64,000 nt of DNA from Tillus elongatus (taxonomy: Eukaryota > Arthropoda > Insecta > Coleoptera > Cleridae): the NCBI GenBank assembly GCA_964006375.1, contig OZ023269.1:65158029-65222028 (forward strand), given 5' to 3'. Position 1 is the stretch's first letter. Each line of letters opens with the position of its first letter. This document shows, one piece after another, positions 22,102 through 32,469 of this stretch. Under the pieces are notes generated by a model that did not search any database, was not told the origin of the DNA, and worked only from the letters and a program-made list of their open reading frames with translations. Both the position numbers and the translations under genes were made by a program.

Positions 22102-23661
22102 CGTGAAGGATTTCAGTTTTGTTTGGTCGATGATCTGACGGTGCTCCGGCACATAAATGCGATCGAGACCAATGCAACAGGATGTGATGGATTGAGCATT
22201 ACTATGATTAAGCTTTGTAGCAGGTATATAGTTGGCTTCATAACACACATAATCAACTCGTATATTCTGGAAGGCTATTTTCCAAAAATCTGGAAATGTG
22301 CTATCGGGCTGCTGTTTCCGAAGGTGGCGGATCCTACGGAGCTGAATCAACTGCGGATAATCAGTATATTGCCCATATTATCAAAGTTGCTGGAAAGGGT
22401 GCTGGACTCGCAGCTTAGGACTTACTTGAGTGATAAGAACATATTATCTGACTTTCAGTCTGGATTCCGGGCTAATCATAGCTGTGCCACTGCACTGCTA
22501 AGGGTTACAGACGACATTTTGCGGGCCACGGACCAGGGTATGCTGACACTACTGGTGCTGTTGGATTTTTCCAAGGCCTTCGATACCATAAATCATAATA
22601 TATTGCTGAAAATATTGAGAGCGGTTGGGATGGGCTCGGAAGCTCTGGCGTTGATCAGAAATTACTTGAGAGAACGCTACCTTATTGTGAGAGTTGGCAG
22701 CTGCGAGTCGGATGCTCGTCTTGTGGAGTGTGGTGTGCCGCAGGGCTCGGTCCTTGGGCCCCTGCTTTTCGCTATTTACGTAAATCATTTCCCTAGGGTC
22801 ATTCAGTATTCTAAAGTACAGATGTACGCTGACGACATTCAGATATACATTTCCTTCAATGCCGCGGAGCTTTCGGATGCACTGGGAAAGGTGAATTCCG
22901 ATCTGGATTCATTGTACAGAGTGTCCAAAGACCAATCGCTGTGTCTAAATGCGAAGAAGTCGGCTGCTATTTTGTTTGGGAGTCAGATTCTTGTAGAGCG
23001 CTTAAAGGTAAATGTGAGGGTCATGATCAATGGGGAGCCTCTGGAGCTTTTGGATGAGGTGCGAAACTTGGGTGTGATAATGGATAACAAGTTTAGATAT
23101 AAGCGGCATGTTGGTGCCTGCCTTCAGCGGGCCTACAACAACCTGCGTCTGCTGTACCCGCAAAGGACTTATCTTCCGACTGGTGTTAAGCTAATGCTTG
23201 GGAATACCTTAGTCCTCTCGCAGTTTGCCTATTGCTCGGAATTATATTCGCCATGCTTGGATGGTTGCGATTATAATCGGATACAGAGACTGCAAAATTC
23301 CTGTCTGAGGTTCGCGTATGGTATTCGAAAATTCGAACATATCTCGCATAAACTAAATGAAGCGAAGTGGCTTAATATGCGTAATCGTTTCACTCTGAGA
23401 GCAGCAACATTGTTCCATTCTATTATTGTGTCTAGAGTCCCAACATACTTGTATAGAAAGGTAACGCACAGAACTGATGTTCATAGCATTAACATACGGT
23501 CGAAGGGCTTAATTTCACCACCTAAGTACAGGCTAACACTGTTTAAACGGTCTATTACCTATCAGATATACGCTATATACAATGGTCTTGATGAGAGTGT
23601 TAAGAGCTGTTCTGTGCGTTCCTTCAAAAAGAAACTGTTGCTGATTATGCGTGGTGTTTGA
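22102..23661 (+). CDS. Non-LTR reverse transcriptase, uninterrupted frame
   Basis: About 520 codons without a stop. RT motifs run in order: ATGCDGLSITMIKL (about 22170), LRIISILPILSKLLERVLD (22350), SGFRANHSCATALLRVTDD (22460), LLDFSKAFDTINHNIL with the first catalytic D (22560), GVPQGSVLGPLLFAIYVN (22735) and YADDIQIYI with the catalytic pair (22825). The thumb follows and the protein ends SFKKKLLLIMRGV before TGA. It resembles Jockey-clade arthropod LINEs; the clade is not certain. The frame continues 39 bp upstream into host DNA by chance. With no N-terminal endonuclease or start codon of its own it is unlikely to be mobile, but conservation shows recent insertion. Confidence 0.9.
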   Translation, partial: REGFQFCLVDDLTVLRHINAIETNATGCDGLSITMIKLCSRYIVGFITHIINSYILEGYFPKIWKCAIGLLFPKVADPTELNQLRIISILPILSKLLERVLDSQLRTYLSDKNILSDFQSGFRANHSCATALLRVTDDILRATDQGMLTLLVLLDFSKAFDTINHNILLKILRAVGMGSEALALIRNYLRERYLIVRVGSCESDARLVECGVPQGSVLGPLLFAIYVNHFPRVIQYSKVQMYADDIQIYISFNAAELSDALGKVNSDLDSLYRVSKDQSLCLNAKKSAAILFGSQILVERLKVNVRVMINGEPLELLDEVRNLGVIMDNKFRYKRHVGACLQRAYNNLRLLYPQRTYLPTGVKLMLGNTLVLSQFAYCSELYSPCLDGCDYNRIQRLQNSCLRFAYGIRKFEHISHKLNEAKWLNMRNRFTLRAATLFHSIIVSRVPTYLYRKVTHRTDVHSINIRSKGLISPPKYRLTLFKRSITYQIYAIYNGLDESVKSCSVRSFKKKLLLIMRGV

Positions 23662-23920
23662 GCAGGTTGCCGGGCTGGCTGTTGACTACCAGTTTTGCAT
23701 ATGGGCGTAAGTGGGAGAGCAGGGGATGATTATTCATCCGTCTGAACTTCGCCCAATTCAGACAGTTTCTTATTATTTTTCTTTTAATTATGTACATGGA
23801 ACTGTGTTTTTGTAAACAACGTTGTATTGTTGTATTTTTTTGTTCTTTTTAATTGTGCACTTGAGTATTGTATTATCTACTGTGTGAATAAAGGCTATTT
23901 TATTATTATTATTATTATTA
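22102..23920 (+). mobile_element. Young 5'-truncated Jockey-like LINE
   Basis: Block B gives the empty site: the sequence before 22102 and after about 23920 is contiguous there near 42757. The insert contains an intact RT frame, a 3' UTR and a (TTA)n tail. No endonuclease domain is present, so it is 5'-truncated, the usual outcome of target-primed reverse transcription. Confidence 0.9.
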
Positions 23921-25790
23921 TGCTGTCAAGCAGCCAAACCGGTAACCAGGAAGAAAACCAACATTTGTCAAGCCAGAAAAGAAGTTTCTGCATCTGAATT
24001 TAGTATGGGATGGTTTCAGCTATAAGGGGAACAACAATTAACGCATTTAAATTTTCTTTAGTCAACGACGACGCCATGTTTTTGTTAAACAGTTAAATCC
24101 TTCGATTTGACGTTAGTTCCGACATTGTAAAATAGTATAATTTTCCCATACGAGAAGCAACATAACCACAGATATAGCCTATTCATTATATTATGTATGA
24201 AAATATAATTAAATAAATAATTTTTGTGCTTTTTTTCTGTGGTAAAAGACGTTTTTTAAATACTTTGGTATCTAGTCTTTGGCCCCTTAACTCAAAATAA
24301 TGGCTTTTGGTTCAGAAAATTCAATAAAAATTTAACAGATTATTTGGTCGTTCAACTTAAATTAACGGTTCTTTGGTCTATGTAATTTAATTAATTTCGT
24401 TAATCAAGCAAAATCTCTTAACACTGTAGCCTCCTGAAGAAGCAAACAAAAAGATCATGACCATAACGCAATGTTTCATAACGTTAGCAACTTGAAATTT
24501 GATGCATTAGTATGGTCTCTATAAATAAATCATAAACGTATACACCAACTATTTTCGAAGATACAAAGAATTTTCTCAAAAAATTAAATATTTCGTTGGA
24601 AAACTGGTTCGTTAGAGCTACTTACTTTTACTGTTTTTAGAAAGAAAGGTGTATCCAGATTTTATCAAAATCGGGTAGTAATTTTTTCTTTATCACTGGA
24701 CCGATGCATCTAATATGTTATCATTATTTTTATCTATTCATAAGTAATTATACGAGTATTTTATGTCTATATAAATAAGCCTTAATATTTGCACAATATT
24801 TTGGAATAATTTTGTCAGCTTACAAAAACAAAACAGACAAAAATTGTAATAAGTGACGATCGAAATGCGTTCTATAGGCCCCAAGTAACATAACATATAT
24901 GGTAATTACAGCCTATAAAACATTACAATCATTACTTCACTAGAAGTGTGTAGGCTATTAATTTTTGTTTTAAAGTATTTACCATGTTGTAGAAACAAAT
25001 AAAATAAAAAGTTCTAAAATAATTGAGGTTTGCCTTAACAGCAAAGTTTGGTTTTTCTAAATTATGAACCGGTAATTATAATAACACCCTATTTGGAAGA
25101 CTTCATCCCATATATGAGCTCCGTTTAGAATATGCCTACAAATTGAAGTTTAAATGCATTGTTCAAAATCGTACCATTTTTATAACAAACATCACTTGTA
25201 AAAAACCTCTGAGCAACTATGATTACTAATAAATACAGGTCAATGATTTTTATGAGTTATTTTACCTAATATTTAGAAATTGCTATATGTGACAACAGAT
25301 TACAACTGTAAAGTTACTGAAGCAAACAAAGGAAGCAGGTAGTATTTATACGCAATAAATATGGATACCCTGAGCATCTTTTCAACTACACTAAAAATAC
25401 ATTCCTAAGGATACCAACTTAGCTAGTTGGTAAATATAATATTCTGGAGGCAAAAATGCAATATGGTAGGGAATTTTCATAAACATATTTTAAAAAAATC
25501 ATACACATTTAAAATTTCACCAGCATTAATTAATCAGATAAAAGGCATATAGTGTTGTAAATATTTGATATAATTTATAAAGAAAAGCTTCTGATACCTT
25601 TTAGATCCTATAAAATATGTGTCATACATTTGCTTAGTTAAAAATTTTTCCATCGTCCTTGAAAAAGGAAATGAAATAGAAAAATAAATTAGAAACGTTA
25701 ATAGAGGTACTTATGAGTTAAACGGCAATAAGGGGTATTGCTATCTGTCACATCATTTACAGAGAGAATTATTATAAGTGCAATATATTT
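23921..25790. other. Anonymous part of block A
   Basis: Starts with a TGCTGTCAAGCAGCCAAACC segment, the right part of a second-type hammerhead-like site split by the LINE. The rest aligns with 42760-44990 but shows no coding signal on either strand. Confidence 0.5.
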
Positions 25791-25798
25791 ATCAGATC

Positions 25799-25842
25799 TA
25801 AGGATCGTTTCACTAACAAAGTGAGCGTCATCAGAGCGATGA
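25799..25842 (-). ncRNA. Hammerhead-like core (copy 2, left)
   Basis: Minus strand CTGATGA, CGCTCAC/TTT/GTTAGTG, AAAC, GATC with a damaged 3' end (CTT for GTC). Faces the next core head to head. Confidence 0.45.
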
Positions 25843-25852
25843 ATAAACAGTT

Positions 25853-25900
25853 TATTCATCTCTGATGACGCTTACTTTATTAGCGAAACGATCGTCATAT
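25853..25900 (+). ncRNA. Hammerhead-like core (copy 2, right)
   Basis: Plus strand CTGATGA (25862), CGCTTAC/TTTA/TTAGCG, AAAC, GATC, GTC. Arms of the surrounding repeat pair with the left copy to form a palindrome of about 100 bp. Confidence 0.55.
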
Positions 25901-26365
25901 CTAAATAATGTATGGTCGTAAAGTGGGTTCTCCAAATTGTACTAATAGGTGCTCATCACAGGTTCCCATCTTTACTCAGGGAGATTTTTTTAATATATTT
26001 GTCTTCAACATTTAGGTATATAACAGTCTAAAATTAACTGTGTCTATACATACAAAATATAAATTTTGTGAAAATGTCTGGATTTTGTAAACCTAGCTCC
26101 TGTGTTAATAAATTTAGAGATAAGCATATCGTATTATATGCTGTCTCAGTATCTGTGGCTATTGGATCTAACGTTTCGAAGCCAAACAAAAATAACAGCA
26201 AACTGTCTCAGTAGATTTGAAAATGGAAAAAAATTACTTAATGTTAAATAAACATAAATATTATATTGTATGTATTTTTAACTCAGTGAAGATTGGAACC
26301 TGTGATGAGCACTGATAAGTAAACTTTGAGAACCCAAATCACCATAATACACATTTTTCGAAAAA

Positions 26366-26412
26366 CCTGAAATCGTTTCATCAACAAAGTCAGCGTCATT
26401 AGAGGATGAATT
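26366..26412 (-). ncRNA. Hammerhead-like core (copy 3, degenerate)
   Basis: Minus strand CTAATGA (one change), CGCTGAC/TTT/GTTGATG, AAAC, GATT. Flanked upstream by the family's GAGAACCCAAATCACCATAA segment. Confidence 0.4.
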
Positions 26413-26654
26413 AATTTTCTCCAGGTATACTGATATGTATTTTTAACCAGAAGATTTTATTTGTGGTTTTTTTTCATAATTATTCAAATAAATAAAGAAG
26501 AATCCCGCTTATTTGGCCTACTTTGTTTATTGCGCTAAAGTTTTTTTTTCATACTCTAGTATTTATTTATGTAAATATTCTAATTGATTACAATGTTATA
26601 CATAATCAGCAATATCAATACAACATTTAAATCAGAATAATTGCATGTGTTCAC

Positions 26655-26790
26655 TCCATAATAGGTTAACCTATTTATTTTCAAACATTTTTACGGTGCT
26701 TTTATGACTGTTTGGGAAGAGGTGTCAAACCAGTCACCCATTAGAAACTCACCGTGTCGGACGTTGCTTAACGCCAACTAAGTAACGTCG
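26655..26790 (-). mobile_element. 5S-rRNA-derived SINE-like repeat
   Basis: Minus strand GTTAAGCAACGTCCGACACG followed by TAATGGGTGACTGGTTTGAC and ACC resembles the 3' half of 5S rRNA, including its internal Pol III control region. A body (CACCTCTTCCCAAACAGTCA and onwards) follows and recurs at 45047-45110. Confidence 0.45.
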
Positions 26791-26799
26791 GCATATGGG

Positions 26800-27787
26800 T
26801 ATCCCAATTACGCCTCCGAAACTGTCCAGATATTATGTAAACCATAGATAATGAATACCTAGATGCAGACTTAAAATACTGATACCCCCAATAGTGAAAA
26901 ATATCGTCCGGCATAGCAAGTCACATTTTCCAAATAAGCTAGATGTCATAAATAATGTTACATTAAAACGAAGGTTTTGACACTGTTAAACAAAATAATA
27001 TAATAAAATGATAATTATTTTTTGTGGCGAGTTTTTTGCTTATATAAAATATATAAGGCTAAATTCATTTTAACAATCATTAGAAACACATACCGGCTTC
27101 GCTCAGATTAGAGCTAATCAGTGTGCTATACTGATGACAATTAAAAACATGTTCTCTGAGACTGCGGCTACAGAGCTAAAATCAGATAAGCAGATCTTGG
27201 GCAAGTCGATGAACACGTTGTGTGAAAAGTGGTATATGATCAGATATAATAATTTTGATTCAAAGCCCCGTTTAGGAAAGGAAAATGAAGTATAAAATTT
27301 TTGAGTTTATGTAAATTTTCATTGGGGCGTTATTTAGTTTCTACACATTGACCTATATTTTCAATTGAAATAAAAAAACCAGGGTGCATTTGACGTTGCC
27401 ACATATTTTTAGACGTTTTTGCGAGTAATATTACTATAACCAAATAATGAAGTTCTGTTTGACATAACGCTTATCTTGTGATTGTGTTCTAAATAACAAG
27501 TTTTTTTTTACAAATTACTGACTTTTTAAGGTAAAATACATAGGCAATAATTTATAAAACAGGTTATGGGTACTTGTGTTTTTGAGCAAATTCTTGGCAG
27601 TTTTTTTAACACTTGCATGTATTGTAGTTACTAAAAATAGAATTAGCTTAAGTCGTTTGAAAGTTATCATATTATCATGTTTAGAAAACCTTAGAGATAA
27701 AATCACTGGCCACGATTGTGAAATATTTAACCAAAATTCACTGGTGGCTGTAAGTTTGAGATTGCCTAATCCAAATTTAAACATTTT
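26800..27787. other. AT-rich DNA, nothing recognised
   Basis: No supported gene or repeat. Short frames at 27515-27790 overlap on both strands and look accidental. Confidence 0.4.
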
Positions 27788-28020
27788 GTAGCCTAGGTGG
27801 TCCAGGGGTAAGAACGTGTGCTTCTGTTTAATTCAGTTCAATTCCTAGTAGAAACGTCAAATTATTTTTCAGTATATACCAACTGAAAATTAGCATCAAC
27901 CGAGGTTGTGGCATTTTCTTTGAGCAAGTTGAATGTCTGTACATTCCGACCCTTCAAAGGGCGCGTTTATTCATCGGTCCCGTGTACCATGGGATGTTGG
28001 GCAACTTAAAGAGCTATGGC
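27788..28020 (+). mobile_element. tRNA-derived SINE with a conserved central core, copy 1
   Basis: Head: CCTAGGTGGTCCAGGGGTAA (A box) at 27793 and a decayed B box GTTCAATTCC near 27836. Body: AACCGAGGTTGTGGCATT, TTGAGCAAGTTGAATGTCTG, GGTCCCGTGTACCATGGGAT and a CTTAAAGA block. The body matches the minus-strand copy at 55795-56035 block by block, which establishes a family of about 230 bp. Confidence 0.65.
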
Positions 28021-28059
28021 TTCCTTACTCAAAGGAGGAGATTCGGCAAATTTTTAGGA

Positions 28060-29290
28060 ATATTGTGTATAAACTTCCTAACGGGTGGCAAACATTTATG
28101 TTACAACAGTTATATAGACCATGTCATTGTCTATACGGGCACAAATTTTCAGACGGACAACTTTTATTAGCTTTTTTTATTATTATTGTATATTGGCTGT
28201 ACCGATGATCTCAAAGGATATAAGGCTGCAGTTGCATTTTTTTCTGGACTTCTTACGGGGTAACAAACATTTCTGTTTCGATACTAATAAAGAACATGTC
28301 ATTGTTTATAAATGTGCAAAATTCCAGAGGCGAACAACTTTTATTAACCATTCTTTTATTATTGTAAATTGGCGGTAGCGATGGTCTAGGAGAATATTAA
28401 CCTATAGTTAATTTTTTTTGGACTTCCTACGGAGTGACAAATATTTCTGTTACATCATTATTATATACCATATCTTTCTTTATAAGCGTACCGACAAAAT
28501 GTATTTACATTTTTTTTTAATATTGTAATTTAGCTGTACCGATAGTCTTATAGAATATGACTTAACAGTCAAAATGTTTTTCGGGACATCTACTAGGTGA
28601 CAACGATTTCTGTTACAACAGCATTATAGATCATATCTTTGTTTATAAGCGTAGAATTTTTTAGGGACAGACAACTTGTATTGACTAGCTTTTTATTATT
28701 GTAACCTGGCTGCACTAATGGTCTCGAAAAATATTACCTCACAGTCAAAAATTTTTCTGGACGTTGTACGAGGTGACAAACATTTCTGTCACACGGATAT
28801 TACATTCAATATGTTTGTTTATAAGGGTATAAATTAGCAGGGACGGACAGCTTTTATTAACTGTTTTTTATTGTTGTAAATTGGCTGTCTCGAAGATATT
28901 ACCTTACAGCTAAAAACAGTTTCTGGGCTTTCTGCGAGGTGACAAACTTTTCTGTTATATTGGTAATAAAGTGCATATGTTTGTTTATAAGCTTACAATT
29001 TTCCAGAGAGAGACAAATTGTGTTAACAAATTTTTTATTATTGTACGTTGGCTGTGCCGATGGTCTTAAGGAATATGACCTTACAGTTATATTTTTTAAT
29101 GCACTTTCTACGGGTTGACATAACAGTATTATAGACGTTATTACTGTTTATAAGTGTACTTTTTTTTTAAATTATTTTAAATTTCCTATATCAAAGTATA
29201 TGATGGCCTTGCAATATGATTTTGTTGGACATTCTCCAAGGTGATAAACACTTCTGTTACAATGGTATTATAGACCATGTAGGCAAGTCT
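28060..29290. repeat. Diverged satellite, about 8 units of 160-175 bp
   Basis: The anchor GTGACAAACATTTCTGTTAC and variants recur near 28085, 28262, 28435, 28592, 28772, 28942, 29112 (shortened) and 29252. Each unit also has a GTTTATAAGCGT-like and a TTGGCTGTACCGATGGTCT-like segment. The unit length is close to a nucleosome repeat. Copies have diverged strongly, so the array is old. Confidence 0.8.
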
Positions 29291-29430
29291 TGTGAACGGA
29301 AGGAATTTTACAATCAGTTCCACCCAGGATATACCCTAGTTTAAAAACCAAGTATTAGATAGACTGGTAATTATAAATAAATAGCATAGGCTCTGTGGTG
29401 TGGCTACCTATTTAATGGATGGGCGTGACC

Positions 29431-29452
29431 GGTAGTAGTAGTAGTAGTAGTG
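29431..29452. repeat. (GTA)n microsatellite
   Basis: Seven GTA/TAG units. Confidence 0.9.
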
Positions 29453-29459
29453 GCTGTAA

Positions 29460-30420
29460 ATATCTGTAGATTGTGATTTATACATGCATTAGTACATTCC
29501 TACTTATTTCAAATGAATTTAAAAGGTGTGGCGAGTTAAGGGATATGGATCTGCTGATGGGTTGTACAAATATGAGGGTTTAGATTCAAATATTTGTGGA
29601 AAATTTTGTGTGGATTCTGTGCGTTTCATGTTATTTTAACTTGTCACACTTGCCGGAAAATATTCACATATATTTGATTGTAAATAACGAATCCTTATGG
29701 TGTTGTTTCTAATTTCATTTTATAGTACCTAAAAAAATTTGAAATTTTGTACATATTTTGAGTTATCATTCTGTCTAACGGTGCGTTTCCTTATTTATCC
29801 AAGGTCAACCTATCTGTATGAATTACATAAAGTCGTCTAGATAGACCCCTACGTGACAACAATAATGCACACCATTTGCTACAAAAGAACAGGGTCTCTT
29901 TATAATTCACTCAGAATTTGCTAACGGTATTTCTGAGACTGCTTTATAGCTCCGGTCATAAAATTCCAAATTTTATAATAGGTACCAGTAATAATCTAGA
30001 AATAAAATAAATTTTTATACTTATTTACAATGACCCTATATTTTACTGTAATAATAAGTAATGAAGTGAGATTGATTCCCCAATTTTAATTTTTGTGTGT
30101 AAATCTAAGGAAAGAATAACTTTTTGACATACAATTACCACTAATACATCAATAGTCAATTATTTTAAATGGTTTCAACTACATTCTAAATTACTTACTT
30201 TCTTTACAAATAAGCATTAAAAACTTTTTTTTTAATATTCATAATATACCTAATAGTCATATTGATCGAGGATACTTTTAAAATACAACATTTTACGAAT
30301 AACTCCTACTATTTTAAGGCATTTAATCTGCTTAACTGACATATGGTTTTGACCATTTAAGTTTTCACAACAGTTAAACCATTTGCTAAAACATTACATT
30401 ACATATTTATGTAATATATA
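29460..30420. other. AT-rich DNA, nothing recognised
   Basis: No coding or repeat signal found. Confidence 0.4.
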
Positions 30421-30640
30421 CTTGGAGAACCTTAATCAACACAACACATCTTTTTAAAGATCTGACGATCGTTTCACTAACAAAGTTATCGTCATCAGAG
30501 GATGAAAAATTCAAACATAATTTAGTTAATGAAATGATCGTCAGGTTTTTAAAAAGATGTTGTGGTGATTTGGGTTTCCCACGTGTACTTATCAGTGCTC
30601 ATCATAGATTCCAATCTTCACTTAGTGACATATTTATGTA
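30421..30640. repeat. Foldback repeat with ribozyme-like core
   Basis: Arms: CTTGGAGAACCTTAATCAAC to AAAGATCTGACGATC on the left, inverted as GATCGTCAGGTTTTTAAAAA to GGTTTCCC on the right. The tail GTACTTATCAGTGCTCATCA follows, as at the other copies. Confidence 0.8.
30461..30506 (-). ncRNA. Hammerhead-like core (copy 4)
   Basis: Minus strand CATCCT, CTGATGA, CGATAAC/TTT/GTTAGTG, AAAC, GATC, GTC, AGA. All core elements are present; stem II has one mismatch. The opposite arm (30515-30552) keeps only the 3' part of a second core. Confidence 0.6.
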
Positions 30641-30914
30641 GTTAGTTGGAAATACCTTTGTTTTACTTTTTAGTAAAGTAATTCAAAATGTTTGCTTTCT
30701 TTCCATATAACATATATCCATATATCAAGAAGGCATACAAATTCAAGTTAAAAAGTTAAGTTCTGGTTTCACAGCAGTTTCTCATCACAACTTAAAAGCA
30801 TGGCGCCTTGTTGTCGCGACCATGACTTTTTATTTCTTATCAATTGGGCCAGGTTTTCCAAAAGGTTTACTTTTAGTCTGCTTCTTTCTTTTTATTTAAA
30901 TATGTATTCTCCTC

Positions 30915-31090
30915 TTCTACCTTCTACCTTTTCATTTGTCTTCATAGTGGTGTACTTTGCCTTAGTAATTTTTTCCAAGTCCACCTTTTAACCGCTTTTA
31001 TTCTCTTCGTATCCTGCTTCTTCAAAGCCCAACTTTCAGTCCCATACATTACAATACTACATACGTATGACTTCATACACCTCTGCTTCA
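30915..31090 (-). mobile_element. LINE RT C-terminal fragment
   Basis: Minus-strand translation gives WYGTESWALKKQDTKRIKAV then KRWTWKKLL, matching the YGxExWxLKKxxxxRL block near the RT C-terminus of RTE/CR1-type LINEs. No other part is present. Confidence 0.55.
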
Positions 31091-31124
31091 GGTATTTCAC
31101 AGGTAAATAAAGGTTTTATTTCCT

Positions 31125-31235
31125 GACAAGGCACGGCAACACTGCGTTGAACAAATTGGTGCGATCATCAAAGTTAAGCAACCAAGGACGCTTGAATTGG
31201 CCATTTGGGAATACAATCACAAAGCACCGAGTATA
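31125..31235 (+). repeat. 5S-rRNA-like sequence
   Basis: TTGAACAAATTGGTGCGATC then ATCAAAGTTAAGCAACCAAG then CATTTGGGAATAC follow the order of 5S rRNA (CTGAATA...CGATCACCGAAGTTAAGCA...TTGGGAA) with a short deletion in the middle. A pseudogene or the head of a 5S-derived SINE, not a working 5S gene. Confidence 0.5.
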
Positions 31236-31499
31236 TTTGCCGATAAAGTTTCCTTCGGTAAACAGCGACGCTTAGGTTGAGTTGCACCATTTTCCTTATA
31301 CTTCAAGACAAACTTTATTTAACTATGAAGTATGATATTGAGAGGTTTTGATGTTTAGAACGTATTTCTTCTTGGTCCTGTATGTTTATGATTTTAATAT
31401 AGTTTTTGATCACTGCACTGACACAATGTTTCTCTCCTCAATTATTTAACGGCAACAATTAACTTTCCTTTTAATATTTTTTAATATTTTGTAAAAGCA

Positions 31500-31760
31500 A
31501 AGAAAACAGTATATTACGTCACAGGAATTTTAAAGCATACAGTTAAAGCAAAAACCAGATTTAAAGAAGCTTTGGCACAGCTGAGATACGGTAGTATTGA
31601 CGAATCATGCGTACCACAACATATTTGGGACAATAATCAAAAACCGGTGATGCTAGATGCCTACGAAAGTATTTATATCACTAAGTCCGTAAAAAGTAAA
31701 AGTTCTTTAAACCAAGCCCCGCTACTGATTAATAGCCCACTCTTTGGACTGGCTATTTGA
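31500..31760 (+). pseudogene. Penelope-like endonuclease C-terminal fragment
   Basis: Encodes TRFKEALAQLRYGSIDESCV then PQHIWDNN, YESIYITK and an end at INSPLFGLAI before TGA. It parallels FKEHLAQLRYGTIDRSSV of the copy at 39110-39180, placing it in the region after the GIY-YIG motif of Penelope-like proteins. The RT domain and the GIY-YIG motif itself are missing. Confidence 0.7.
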
Positions 31761-31939
31761 TGTAAAAGTATTCCGAACTCCGTAGGTAAAGACGTAACGG
31801 GATTTTAAAAAGGATGTCCGGCAATTAAAATCGAAACGCAGAAAATTTGCCTATGATCTTCCCTCTCAGTTTCGTTTTTTTTTTTACCTAACACGTAGTA
31901 TAAATGTGATGTATAGTAGTTAATAAATTAAGAATTTTT

Positions 31940-31985
31940 CATCATCTGATGACGCTAACTTTGTTGGTGAAACGATCGTCTGGTC
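31940..31985 (+). ncRNA. Hammerhead-like core (copy 5), downstream of Penelope endonuclease
   Basis: CTGATGA at 31946, hairpin CGCTAAC/TTT/GTTGGTG, AAAC, GATC, GTC ending at 31980. The core and cleavage triplet are complete; stem I closing pairs are poorer than in the consensus (CAT against TGG). Confidence 0.6.
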
Positions 31986-32103
31986 TTTAAAAATATGATT
32001 TGTGGTGATTTCGGTTTTACAAGTGTACTTATCAGTGCTCACCACACGTAGTATAAATGTGATGTTCAGTAGCTTATAAATTTATAATTTTTTTGACACA
32101 CGA

Positions 32104-32160
32104 ACTTACACCCACACCTACGCGCGCGCACACACACCCACACGCACACACACACACCTG
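32104..32160. repeat. (CA)n-type imperfect repeat
   Basis: Imperfect CACACA/CGCG/CACCCA tract. Confidence 0.85.
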
Positions 32161-32372
32161 CATTGAGTATTATGATATTTTAAATACATTTCCTAATGTG
32201 GGCTTCAAAGTGACCGTTCCGTTTGTGTAAATATACCTAACGTGCCGTTCGAAGCCCTGGGCGACAAACTGCCTGGTGGGTGCTCAATTGCAGTTCAACG
32301 CCGGGCGTCGAACGGGATAAGTGGCGCCAAACTACCCGTTCGGTACACAAAAAGGCGCCGAACTTCCCGTTA

Positions 32373-32375
<3 letters not shown>
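32161..32375. other. GC-richer unclassified DNA
   Basis: Contains a degenerate direct repetition of CCGTTCG/GCCGAAC-type words every 40-60 bp up to the TA tract. No gene seen. Confidence 0.4.

Positions 32376-32467
<92 letters not shown>
32376..32467. repeat. (TA)n microsatellite
   Basis: About 46 TA units. Ile-Tyr repeat frames over it are artefacts. Confidence 0.95.

Positions 32468-32469
<2 letters not shown>

Larger units (their letters stand above)
20390..25840 (-). repeat. Composite repeat block A (piggyBac-like plus Penelope-like), LINE-interrupted
   Basis: Collinear with 41388-45046. Shared parts in order: piggyBac-like transposase remnant, GIY-YIG remnant, an AGTTGTCAGAAATACGTAT segment, a GCAGCgAAACCGGTAA segment, about 1.8 kb of anonymous DNA, and a terminal hammerhead-like core. 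Block A has a LINE inserted at 22102-23920; block B lacks it. Confidence 0.85.
31490..32060 (+). mobile_element. Penelope-like element 3' fragment
   Basis: Contains an endonuclease C-terminal frame (31500-31760) followed by a hammerhead-like core at 31940 and the family tail GTACTTATCAGTGCTCA. The order coding end, ribozyme, tail is the same as at 38335-39760. Confidence 0.7.

Noticed and set aside
31125..31235. Functional 5S rRNA gene
   Set aside because: Internal deletion and many substitutions relative to the conserved 5S pattern, and no terminator T-run at the right place.
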